7,292 nucleotides of DNA from an uncultured Lachnospiraceae bacterium (GCA_946533525.1 CAMNBW010000073.1:1-7292), one strand, 5' to 3'. Shown: positions 1 to 7,023, counted from the stretch's first letter. Notes: generated by a model from the sequence alone, not told the origin. Made by a program: numbers and translations.

Positions 1-632
1 CTGTCCTTCACGACGGTCTTGTCTTTTACAACGGCCTTGTCCCTCGCCGGCTTCTTAAAGCTGTCCGCAATCGCAAGGAAATTCTTAAGGATGGTTTTGC
101 CCTCCTCCGTCATTATCGATTCCGGATGGAACTGCAGTCCGTATATGGGCGCCCTTTCATGCTCGACGGCCATTATCTCCCCGTCCTCCGCAACCGCGCT
201 TACCCTTATGGCCCGGGGCAGGGTATCCGGCCTTACCGCCAGAGAATGGTAGCGGGCGACCTTGATCTTTTCGGGCAATCCCTTAAACAGCAGGGACCAC
301 CGGCTGAGCCTCGCCTCGGACTGCTTCCCGTGCATAAGCTCCTTGGCATGAACTATCATGCCTCCGAAAGCCTCGCAGATGGCCTGATGTCCGAGACATA
401 CTCCCAAAATGGGGATCCTTCCCGCACATATTTTTACTATTTCCTCGCAGATACCCGCTTCAGAGGGTCTTCCGGGTCCCGGCGACAGTATTATCGCCTT
501 GGGCTCTTTTTCAAGTATCTCCTCCGCCGTAGCCGCGTCATTTCTGATGACCTCTATCTCGGGGTCCATCTCTCCGAGCATCTGGTATAGGTTATAGGAA
601 AAGCTGTCGTAATTATCTATGAGGATTATCAT
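1..632 (-). CDS. trpG: Anthranilate synthase component II (glutamine amidotransferase), 3' end outside window
   Basis: This is the class I glutamine amidotransferase subunit that releases ammonia from glutamine and passes it to TrpE to make anthranilate from chorismate, in the cytoplasm. It starts MIILIDNYDSF, typical of TrpG/PabA. The oxyanion/GPG segment SPGPGRPSEAG lies at about residues 50-60. The nucleophile is Cys79 in GVCLGHQ, and the other triad members are His169 and Glu171 in QFHPES. The ATG start at 632-630 overlaps the trpE stop (ATGA) and has a strong AAAGGAGG site six bases upstream, which fixes the start. The amidotransferase domain should end near residue 190 (NFLAIADS), but the frame is still open at residue 210. 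The extra tail contains two copies of a D-K-x-V-V-K unit. Either it is a long C-terminal tail or a linker to a second domain such as TrpD, as in known TrpGD fusions. A role shared with p-aminobenzoate synthesis (PabA) cannot be excluded, but the trpE neighbour favours trpG. Confidence 0.95.
   Translation of the reverse strand, partial: MIILIDNYDSFSYNLYQMLGEMDPEIEVIRNDAATAEEILEKEPKAIILSPGPGRPSEAGICEEIVKICAGRIPILGVCLGHQAICEAFGGMIVHAKELMHGKQSEARLSRWSLLFKGLPEKIKVARYHSLAVRPDTLPRAIRVSAVAEDGEIMAVEHERAPIYGLQFHPESIMTEEGKTILKNFLAIADSFKKPARDKAVVKDKTVVKD
6..41 (-). repeat. 18-bp tandem repeat coding a charged tail of TrpG
   Basis: Two adjacent 18-base units encode DKAVVK (residues 198-203) and DKTVVK (residues 204-209), and a third unit appears to begin with GAC at the window edge. 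The two full units agree at 14 of 18 bases, and most differences fall at third codon positions, so the peptide rather than the DNA seems conserved. It lies after the end of the normal amidotransferase fold, as expected for a flexible linker. The number of copies beyond the edge is unknown. Confidence 0.7.
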
Positions 633-2089
633 AGCGTGCCTCCTTTCAGAGCCTCGACCACCGCTCTTGCCTTATTGAGGCACTCCTGATATTCCTTCTC
701 CGGGACGCTGTCCGCAACTATTCCCGCTCCCGAGCGCACAAAAACCCTGCCGCCCTTCTTAAACGCAAGCCTTATACCTATGCAGGTATCGAGATTTCCG
801 GTAAAGTCCACATATCCGATGGCGCCTCCGTAGATCCCCCTCTTGTCGCCCTCAAGCTCGTTTATTATCTCGCAGGCCCTGATCTTCGGAGCTCCCGAAA
901 GAGTGCCTGCCGGCAGCACCGAATCTATGGCATCCACCGCCTTTAAGCCCTCTTTTAACCGGCCCTTGACGGCGGAGCCTATGTGCATTACATGAGAATA
1001 CTTTTCTATGCTCATGTACTTTTCAACCTTGACGCTTCCGAATTCCGAAAGCCTTCCTATATCATTCCTGCCAAGGTCCACGAGCATATTGTGCTCGGCC
1101 CTTTCTTTTTCGTCCGCAAGAAGCTCCTGCTCAAGGCGCCTGTCTTCCTCATATGTCTTGCCCCTGGGCCTTGTTCCCGCAAGCGGGAAGGTCCTTACAT
1201 CCCCGTCCGTTACCTTGACCAGCGTTTCCGGGGAAGCTCCCGCTATTTCGAGATCCCCCGAAAAATAGAACATGTACGGCGAGGGATTTGTCGTCCTCAA
1301 TATCCTGTATGTATTGAGAAGGCTTCCCTCAAAACGCGCCTGCATCGGGTTGGACAGCACAAGCTGGAAGATGTCGCCCTCTTTTATATATTTTTTTACC
1401 TGCTCTACCTTGCGGCAATACTCCTCCTTGCTGAATTTCGGCTTTATACTGCCTAAAAGCCTCCCGTCGGGTATCCGCCTGGGCTTTCCGCTTACGATGA
1501 GCTTCTCAATATTATCCAGCTCCATCATCCCCTTGTTGTACTGGATCTCGGGATTGGAGGTGCTTATATTGACGATTATCATTATCTTCTGGGTAAGATT
1601 GTCGAAGGCAATGAGCTTATTAAAGAGCATTAAATCCATATCGGAAAAGCCGTACTCATTCTTTTCGTCAAGCTTCAGTCCGGGTTCCGAATATTTTATA
1701 TAGTCATAGCTGAAATACCCGACCAGCCCTCCGGTAAAGGGCGGCATCCCTTTTAATTTCGGGGCGCGGTTCTCTCGTATTAGCTGCCGGATATATTTTG
1801 CGGGGTGACCTGTCATCATCCTTATTCGTCCCCCGGCATTTACGCACATCCTGTGGTCCGTGCAGGTAAGCTCCATGTCCGGATCGAACCCCAGGAATGT
1901 ATACCTCCCCCACTGGACCTGATCCTCCACGCTCTCAAGGAGGAAACAGTGGTCGCTTATGTTCTGCATTATCCTTAAAGTCTCAAGGGGAGTTCTTATA
2001 TCGGAAAGTATCTGTCTTGTAAGCGGTATCTTTTTATAATCCCCGCTTTGGGCGATGGATATGACCTCTTCAAGCGTCAATGTATTCAT
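629..2089 (-). CDS. trpE: Anthranilate synthase component I (chorismate-binding subunit)
   Basis: The 486-residue protein converts chorismate plus ammonia to anthranilate and pyruvate, the first committed step to tryptophan, in complex with TrpG. The N-terminal domain carries FLLESVE at residues 49-55. LLES is the element where tryptophan feedback inhibition is sensed in characterised TrpE enzymes (Ser53 here), and NPSPYMFYF at 268-276 is the second part of that site. The chorismate-binding domain shows GASPE (284-288), ERAEHNMLVDLGRNDIGR (329-346), SHVMHIGS with the probable catalytic His369, TLSGAPK (396-402) and SGAGIVADS (453-461). The length is normal and no key residue is missing. The NPSPYM and LLES motifs argue for TrpE over PabB or a salicylate/isochorismate synthase. 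The ATG at 2089-2087 has AAGGAG six bases upstream. It lies 90 bases after the sensor kinase stop and overlaps trpG by four bases, so trpE-trpG form one unit. The enzyme is probably feedback-inhibited by tryptophan. Confidence 0.97.
   Translation of the reverse strand: MNTLTLEEVISIAQSGDYKKIPLTRQILSDIRTPLETLRIMQNISDHCFLLESVEDQVQWGRYTFLGFDPDMELTCTDHRMCVNAGGRIRMMTGHPAKYIRQLIRENRAPKLKGMPPFTGGLVGYFSYDYIKYSEPGLKLDEKNEYGFSDMDLMLFNKLIAFDNLTQKIMIIVNISTSNPEIQYNKGMMELDNIEKLIVSGKPRRIPDGRLLGSIKPKFSKEEYCRKVEQVKKYIKEGDIFQLVLSNPMQARFEGSLLNTYRILRTTNPSPYMFYFSGDLEIAGASPETLVKVTDGDVRTFPLAGTRPRGKTYEEDRRLEQELLADEKERAEHNMLVDLGRNDIGRLSEFGSVKVEKYMSIEKYSHVMHIGSAVKGRLKEGLKAVDAIDSVLPAGTLSGAPKIRACEIINELEGDKRGIYGGAIGYVDFTGNLDTCIGIRLAFKKGGRVFVRSGAGIVADSVPEKEYQECLNKARAVVEALKGGTL
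639..646 (-). promoter_or_regulatory. Strong ribosome binding site of trpG inside trpE
   Basis: On the minus strand AAAGGAGG lies six bases before the trpG ATG and within the last codons of trpE. Together with the ATGA stop/start overlap this supports translational coupling, giving balanced amounts of the two anthranilate synthase subunits. The strong site means trpG could also recruit ribosomes on its own. Confidence 0.85.
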
Positions 2090-2095
2090 TATCTA

Positions 2096-2101
2096 CTCCT
2101 T
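2096..2101 (-). promoter_or_regulatory. Ribosome binding site of trpE
   Basis: AAGGAG on the minus strand, followed by six bases (TAGATA) and then the ATG of trpE. It supports the chosen start. A small stem (CGGG/CCCG, plus positions 2110-2122) ends eight bases upstream of this site and leaves it unpaired. Confidence 0.8.
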
Positions 2102-2148
2102 AATAACTGCGGGGTTCTCCCGATACCGTTTGCTGTTTTACCATAGTA

Positions 2149-2177
2149 AACGACAAAGCTCTCTTTACTTTGTCGTT
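2149..2177 (-). terminator. Inverted repeat after the kinase stop codon: weak terminator or mRNA stem
   Basis: Perfect 10-base arms (AACGACAAAG at 2177-2168 and CTTTGTCGTT at 2158-2149 on the minus strand) enclose a nine-base loop and begin two bases after the kinase TAG stop. The arms are only moderately GC-rich, and the run of T after the stem is about three bases, so it is at best a weak intrinsic terminator. It could instead protect or separate the kinase message from the trpE message. The last two bases of the downstream arm also fit a competing small stem, TTTAC/GTAAA, so two alternative folds are possible. Function is an inference from position and symmetry. Confidence 0.4.
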
Positions 2178-2179
2178 CC

Positions 2180-5100
2180 CTATAGCGTTTTAAGCTCATC
2201 CAAAACCTCGTTATAGAGCTTAAGAAAATCTTCGTAATGTCCCTTTATATATGCGGCGTCCCCGCCCTTGCCGGCGTTTTCCATATTGAGCGCCGCCTCT
2301 GTCATCTTTGATAGTCCGAGGGTCTTGGAATTGCTCTTAAGCGCATGCACAAGGGTGGCAAATTCCTTCCAGTTTTCCTCTTTATAGGTCCTGTCTATAT
2401 TGGTTTTGTTTTCTTCGCTTTCTTCTATATAAAGAGCCGCGATGGATATGACAAAGCTCTTGTCCCCTCCGCAGTATGAAAGAGCCTCATCCATATTCAT
2501 ATATTTAAACCCGGACTCCTGCCTATTCTCTTCTTCCTCTTCCGGCTCTTCGGAAGCCTCATTATCAGTAGTGTCCTCTGCGTCGTCCGCTTCCTCATCA
2601 CTGTCATTCCCGGAGGTCTTTTCCTTGCCTGCTTCCGAAGCCTCTTCGGGAGTGATGACCTTATCCTTGGGAAGATATTTTGCCAGCATTCCCTCCAGCT
2701 CTCCACCCGATACGGGCTTCGACAGATAGTCCGTAAATCCGGCCTCCAGATACATCTCCTTCATGCCTTCTATGGCGTTGGCCGTCAGCACGATTATCGG
2801 CGTATCCATGCACTTATGCTCCATATGCTTGATCTTCTCCAGAGTCTCTATTCCGTCCATTTCAGGCATCATATGATCCAGGAAGATAAGGTCATAGTGC
2901 GTTTTTACTATCTTATTCAGGCAGGCCTCTCCGCTTCTTACCGTTTCTATATTTATGTCCGTGACTTTAAGGAGGCCCTTTATTACCTCCAGGTTGAGGG
3001 CATTGTCATCCACCACCAGTATTGTCGAAGCGGGAGCCTTAAGCTTCGGCGTATACCTGACGCTCTCGGTCTTTTTAATCTTCGCTTTTTTAAGCTGTCC
3101 TATGGGCGCCTCGGAAACTATTTTCTGCTTGATGGTAAAGGAGAAGGTCGAGCCCTGTCCGTATTTGCTCTCTACCTGTATATCGCTTCCCATAAGCACG
3201 AGAAGCTGTCTTGTAATATTGAGTCCGAGACCCGTTCCCTGAATATGCGCGTTCCTTCTCTCTTCCAGACGTATAAAGCTGGTAAAGAGCTTATCCATAT
3301 CCTCTTCCCTTATTCCCATTCCAGTATCGGAGATACGGAAGGTAATAAATATCTCGTCGCCGTCCACATGGTTGACCTGCGCCAGGAAGGTTATATTGCC
3401 TGTCTCGGTATATTTGACGGCATTGCTTAAGATATTCAAAAGCACCTGATTTATCCTCACATCGTCTCCATAGAGGATGGACGGGAGGCTCTCGTCAAAA
3501 TCCGTAATAAACTCGAGATTTTTCGACTTTGCGGAGATCTCTGTCATCTTGCAGGCTTCGCTTAAAAGATGGGCGGTGGAATACTCCCGGTTGACTATTG
3601 TCATGCTGTTGGATTCGATCTTCGAAAAATCCAGTATGTCGTTGATTATCGAAAGAAGGGAGGTGCTCGCATCCCGAATATCTCTGGCATAGCCTTCTAC
3701 CACCGGAGATATATCCCGTTCCCTCAATATAAGCTCATCCATACCCATTATGGTATTTATGGGGGTACGGATCTCATGTGACATATTCGCAAGGAAACGG
3801 CTCTTGGCCTGGTTCGCCGTATCCGCTTCGTCCTTGGCTATCCTTATCTCGTCGTACTGCCTTCTTATAATGGAAAGGGAACTGTATTTTGAGATTAGCC
3901 AGGTAAAGATGATGACCGCGATCATAATAACGAACAGAAGATATGCCTTAAAATAAGTATGCTCGTAAAACTGCGCCTGCTTCCTTATGGGAACGATAAG
4001 ATCCCTCACGAGGCTCCTTGCGGCGGAATCCACGATCTGCACATGGAAGGTATAGTGACCCTGGGGAATATTGGTATAGGTTATATTCTCCAGCTCGTTT
4101 TGCTGGACCGTCACCCCGACCTCATCGAAGCCGTCCATATAGGTATGAACTATCGGATTTGAAAGGGTGTAATTAAGTATGGCCGGGTATATATCCACCC
4201 TCTTTGCCGCTTCGGGAAGTACATATATCCCGTCGTCCGAAACCTTTATTATCTCTCCGTCGCAGACTATCCGGTTTATGGCGATGGTGTAATTGTCTTC
4301 ATGCTTGTTGTAGTTTACAAGGGAAACCCGCCTTATGCCGGTAGTCGCGCATAGATATAGATTCTGGTACTCGTCCACATAGTTCCAGGAGTTTGCCGTC
4401 AGGGTCGTATCCAGGCCCCTTTGCTTATTTAAAAGCTCTGCATCGTATTCTTCGTTGGCTATGAGCTCCCCGACATCAACTATGTATATTCCCGCACTTC
4501 CCAGCACCCACACGTCAGGCTCGTTGATTATAACATCATAATTATTGCTGTACGGGAACTTGCTAAGCTGCTTTACTTTTCTGTCCTTTTCGTAATAAAG
4601 GGCGTTGCTGGTAACATAGAAGAAGCCCTCGTTATACTCCACTATCCTCATTACAACGAGAGTGTTGAGCCCGTCGTCTTCGTCTATGACGTCGGTGATC
4701 TTCCCGTCGCGGATGATGTATATTCCGCCCCCGTCGCTTCCTGCCAGAAGCGTTCCGTCGGCCTTTTCATAAAGGCATAATATCTGCGAGGTTGTAAGCC
4801 CGTCCTCCTCACCGAGGGTGTGAACGACCTGCCCATCCTTGATATAGGTAATACCCTGGGTACTGGCAGCGACTATTGTGCCGTCCTTTAGCTCTATAGT
4901 CGAGCGGAATCGGCTTCCCATGGTACCCTTGCTGCTCTCGTTGTACTCCGTTATCCTCCTTGAAGGACTTATACACACGAGCCCCGCCGTACTGTATGTG
5001 GAGATCCACATATTATCGGAGCTGTCCTTAAAAACTCCCCTTATCCTCTCGTTTTCCAGGGAAGAATATTCCTGATAGTTGACCTTGCTCAGATCCTTCT

Positions 5101-6877
5101 TATTTACAACCATAAGACCATCGTCGCTTCCGATGAACAGCTCGCCGTTCCTTTCGGCTATGGCGTTCACCGCGTGTTCTCCGAGATTGGCCTTAATGGA
5201 GACGTTCAAAAACGGATTTCTGGAAAGCTTGAGTATCCCGAGCTTGCTGGACGTAAACCAGACATTTCCCTGATAATCCCGGACCGCGTCCGATATTGCC
5301 GAGTTAAAGCCGTCCACCGGTATCTCCCTATAGATCATCGAGCTGTCCAGATAGCCCAGGCCCATGTTGCCGCAGAGAAAATATGAACCCGAAAGCTCGT
5401 CAAATACTATCCGGCTGACAGACCTGAGGCCGGCTACATCCTTGGTCCCCTGTATGACGACCTGTCCCCCGTCGAACGCAGCCCGTACAAGGACTTCTCC
5501 CGAAGTACCCAGTAGGAATTCCCCGTCGGTGGTGTCGCACACCGTCTGGTACTCCTCATTTTCGCTTTCGTCCTCGATATTAAATACTATGCGCCCGCTT
5601 CTTAAGCCGAAGAATATCCCGTTATTCGCAACGCCCACTATCATGTCATTGCCTTTGGAATAAATGAGGCTGCGCACAAAGGTCAGCCTCTCATGCTGCG
5701 ACAGGGTAGTCACGCCGCCGGACTTTGAGATAATGGAAATAAAGCTGCTGGTCCCGAGGTAGATATTCCCGTCCTTGTCCTCCGTGATACATCTTATGGA
5801 ATTCGACGCAAGGCCGGAACTAATATCATAGAACCCTATTTCTCCGGTTTTCGGCGTATAGCAGCATACCCCGCTGTCATTGGTCCCTATCCACAGCCTT
5901 CCCAATGAGTCCGTAAACAGAGCCATAACATTCTTTATTCTCTCGTCTATGGTTATCGGCTCAAAGCCGCGCCCCGTGCTCCTGTAAAGCCCCGCATAGC
6001 TTCCCGCCCAAAGATAGCCGTCTCCCGTCTGGGCGATGGCATTTATCTCCGCGCAGTTTATGCCGGAATCGGTGTTGTAAAGAGTCGCATTGTATTCGGC
6101 TGAAAAATCCTCGTTTTCATATGGATTTGTGTCGTCCACAGCCATGGCGGATGCATAGGCGCGAACGGGCAGAAATGCTATAAGCGCCGAAAGCAGCAGG
6201 GCAAAGAGCATCAGCATGCCCCCTTTAAAGCCGCCCCCCTTATTCTCCTCCTGCGCTTCGTCGCCGTCTGTCGGATCCATATCCTCTTCTTCCGCAACGT
6301 CCACAAATTCCCGGATCCCGAATTTGCGGTGCGCAATATGCACCATCCCTGAAGCGACAAACAGGGTCAGCAGCTTATCCGGCATATCCAGAAAGAGTTC
6401 ACCGGCTATGCAGCACGAAAGCTTCCCCAGCCCTTCTGCGCTAAGCATATCAAAAAGGGCATCGCCCCATATATTCCCTGAATAGCCCTCGTAGAACAGC
6501 ATATTGAGCGGCACGGATATGACGACCGCCCCTATTCCGGCTATCACCGCAGTACAGACTATCAAAAATACATCCCTGTTCTTCGGATACATCCTTCCGA
6601 CAATGAAAGCCACGGCTATCTGTGTCAGGGCATAAAAACCGGCTATTGGCTCGCCTATCATGATAATCAGATTGGTGACGACTCCCACTATCGCTCCCGG
6701 CACAGCTCCTATGTAGCAGGCTATAAAGGCCGTCCCCACCGTATCCAGCCAAAACGGGGCATGAATAGCCTGGGTAAAAAACCTCATCCCGAGATTCAGC
6801 ACTATCCCCAGCACCATAAACAATATATTTTTTGTATTCAGTTCGAATTTCAAACTCTCGAAATTCCTGATTTTCAC
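2180..6877 (-). CDS. Giant membrane hybrid sensor histidine kinase: S-component-like module, double propeller, Y_Y_Y, HisKA-HATPase-REC-Hpt
   Basis: A 1565-residue sensor. Residues 16-185 hold about six membrane helices (near 16-35, 43-58, 59-75, 81-95, 102-126, 165-183), with LDTVGTAF and GAIVGVVTNLI resembling ECF-transporter S components. An acidic stretch (about 195-211) precedes a second hydrophobic segment (221-240) ending in an AYA-type signal cleavage motif. Residues 277-852 contain 14 Reg_prop-like repeats (for example GRLWIGT, GNVWFTS), then a Y_Y_Y-like domain (about 890-965) and a membrane helix (976-996). A probable coiled coil (1000-1028) leads to HisKA with His1034 in MSHEIRTP. 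HATPase has Asn1148/Asn1152, DTGMGI (1184-1189) and GTGLGL (1214-1219). REC has Asp1290/1291, phosphoacceptor Asp1334, Thr1365 and Lys1387. An acidic linker (1411-1450) joins an Hpt with His1511. The topology is consistent: S module in the membrane, propellers outside, kinase inside. The start is GTG with GGAG eight bases upstream, and an in-frame TAA precedes it. The ligand is unknown; no output regulator is visible. Confidence 0.93.
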   Translation of the reverse strand: MKIRNFESLKFELNTKNILFMVLGIVLNLGMRFFTQAIHAPFWLDTVGTAFIACYIGAVPGAIVGVVTNLIIMIGEPIAGFYALTQIAVAFIVGRMYPKNRDVFLIVCTAVIAGIGAVVISVPLNMLFYEGYSGNIWGDALFDMLSAEGLGKLSCCIAGELFLDMPDKLLTLFVASGMVHIAHRKFGIREFVDVAEEEDMDPTDGDEAQEENKGGGFKGGMLMLFALLLSALIAFLPVRAYASAMAVDDTNPYENEDFSAEYNATLYNTDSGINCAEINAIAQTGDGYLWAGSYAGLYRSTGRGFEPITIDERIKNVMALFTDSLGRLWIGTNDSGVCCYTPKTGEIGFYDISSGLASNSIRCITEDKDGNIYLGTSSFISIISKSGGVTTLSQHERLTFVRSLIYSKGNDMIVGVANNGIFFGLRSGRIVFNIEDESENEEYQTVCDTTDGEFLLGTSGEVLVRAAFDGGQVVIQGTKDVAGLRSVSRIVFDELSGSYFLCGNMGLGYLDSSMIYREIPVDGFNSAISDAVRDYQGNVWFTSSKLGILKLSRNPFLNVSIKANLGEHAVNAIAERNGELFIGSDDGLMVVNKKDLSKVNYQEYSSLENERIRGVFKDSSDNMWISTYSTAGLVCISPSRRITEYNESSKGTMGSRFRSTIELKDGTIVAASTQGITYIKDGQVVHTLGEEDGLTTSQILCLYEKADGTLLAGSDGGGIYIIRDGKITDVIDEDDGLNTLVVMRIVEYNEGFFYVTSNALYYEKDRKVKQLSKFPYSNNYDVIINEPDVWVLGSAGIYIVDVGELIANEEYDAELLNKQRGLDTTLTANSWNYVDEYQNLYLCATTGIRRVSLVNYNKHEDNYTIAINRIVCDGEIIKVSDDGIYVLPEAAKRVDIYPAILNYTLSNPIVHTYMDGFDEVGVTVQQNELENITYTNIPQGHYTFHVQIVDSAARSLVRDLIVPIRKQAQFYEHTYFKAYLLFVIMIAVIIFTWLISKYSSLSIIRRQYDEIRIAKDEADTANQAKSRFLANMSHEIRTPINTIMGMDELILRERDISPVVEGYARDIRDASTSLLSIINDILDFSKIESNSMTIVNREYSTAHLLSEACKMTEISAKSKNLEFITDFDESLPSILYGDDVRINQVLLNILSNAVKYTETGNITFLAQVNHVDGDEIFITFRISDTGMGIREEDMDKLFTSFIRLEERRNAHIQGTGLGLNITRQLLVLMGSDIQVESKYGQGSTFSFTIKQKIVSEAPIGQLKKAKIKKTESVRYTPKLKAPASTILVVDDNALNLEVIKGLLKVTDINIETVRSGEACLNKIVKTHYDLIFLDHMMPEMDGIETLEKIKHMEHKCMDTPIIVLTANAIEGMKEMYLEAGFTDYLSKPVSGGELEGMLAKYLPKDKVITPEEASEAGKEKTSGNDSDEEADDAEDTTDNEASEEPEEEEENRQESGFKYMNMDEALSYCGGDKSFVISIAALYIEESEENKTNIDRTYKEENWKEFATLVHALKSNSKTLGLSKMTEAALNMENAGKGGDAAYIKGHYEDFLKLYNEVLDELKTL
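2510..2647 (-). other. Low-complexity acidic linker between receiver and Hpt domains
   Basis: Residues 1411-1456 of the kinase are rich in Glu and Asp (21 of the 42 residues from 1411 to 1452), including a run of five Glu. No fold is expected here. It is a flexible tether that would let the Hpt histidine (His1511) reach the receiver aspartate (Asp1334) and then a separate response regulator. The reverse strand reads as a serine-rich open frame, which is only the shadow of GAR/GAY codons. Confidence 0.75.
6209..6226 (-). promoter_or_regulatory. Possible internal ribosome binding site and start within the kinase gene
   Basis: On the minus strand AAAGGGGG (plus 6219-6226) is followed by C, ATG, CTG, ATG. 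The second ATG is Met223, seven bases from the purine run, an ordinary spacing. From Met223 the protein would begin with a hydrophobic segment and an Ala-Tyr-Ala motif, like a normal signal peptide, followed directly by the propeller repeats. A shorter form lacking the S-component-like module is therefore possible. It is equally possible that this is only a relic of the gene fusion. Confidence 0.35.
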
Positions 6878-6885
6878 CTTAATAT

Positions 6886-6889
6886 CTCC
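6886..6889 (-). promoter_or_regulatory. Ribosome binding site deciding the GTG start of the kinase
   Basis: GGAG on the minus strand lies eight bases before GTG at 6877-6875. No ATG is available upstream in frame, because a TAA lies 30 bases before the GTG. The next in-frame ATG (Met21) would cut into the first membrane helix, so the GTG is preferred. Confidence 0.7.
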
Positions 6890-6909
6890 AAAACACCAAA
6901 ATCCTTAAA

Positions 6910-6939
6910 ATTATATCACACTTCACCTTTTTATGGAAA
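6910..6939 (-). promoter_or_regulatory. Predicted sigma-A promoter of the sensor kinase (extended -10)
   Basis: On the minus strand a perfect TATAAT (plus 6910-6915) is preceded by TGA, giving the extended -10 form TGnTATAAT. A TTTCCA hexamer (plus 6934-6939, four of six matches to TTGACA) lies 18 bases upstream. Transcription would start near 6903, giving a leader of only about 25 bases with no room for a riboswitch. The promoter lies downstream of the tRNA terminator, so the kinase should be transcribed independently of the tRNA. Confidence 0.65.
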
Positions 6940-6980
6940 CAAAAGACTAAGAAAGTATAGAGAAGCAAAGAATGTATAAC

Positions 6981-7010
6981 AAAAAAGAAGCCCGGTACTT
7001 ACCGGACTTC
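6981..7010 (-). terminator. Intrinsic terminator after tRNA-Arg
   Basis: On the minus strand a 10-base stem (GAAGTCCGGT with ACCGGGCTTC, one U-G pair, four-base loop AAGT) is followed directly by six T residues. It starts 13 bases after the tRNA 3' end and fits a Rho-independent terminator. On the plus strand the stem is followed by CCC and five T, so weak two-way action is conceivable, but no plus-strand gene ends here. Confidence 0.9.
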
Positions 7011-7023
7011 CCCTTTTTCTAAG

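Noticed and set aside
126..1703. Several plus-strand open frames opposite trpG and trpE (for example 126-590, 983-1456, 1272-1703).
   Set aside because: They are antisense shadows of clearly conserved minus-strand genes; their translations show no recognisable domain.
629..2089. Annotation as PabB or another chorismate-using enzyme.
   Set aside because: The LLES and NPSPYM feedback-site motifs and the adjacent amidotransferase favour TrpE.
2100..2144. A 14-codon minus-strand open frame (MVKQQTVSGEPRSY) just before trpE as a possible leader peptide.
   Set aside because: It contains no tryptophan codon, has no ribosome binding site, and no attenuator-type terminator follows it.
2090..2179. 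A separate promoter for trpE.
   Set aside because: The best -10 candidate (TACTAT near 2143-2148) has no acceptable -35 at 16-18 bases; other hexamer pairs are weak.
2090..2179. A tryptophan T-box leader.
   Set aside because: The gap is only 90 bases, far shorter than a T-box, and no T-box-like sequence followed by a strong terminator is seen.
2442..3430. Plus-strand open frames opposite the kinase C-terminus, including a serine-rich one at 2442-2729.
   Set aside because: The serine-rich stretch is the complement of the acidic linker codons; the rest oppose the conserved receiver and ATPase domains.
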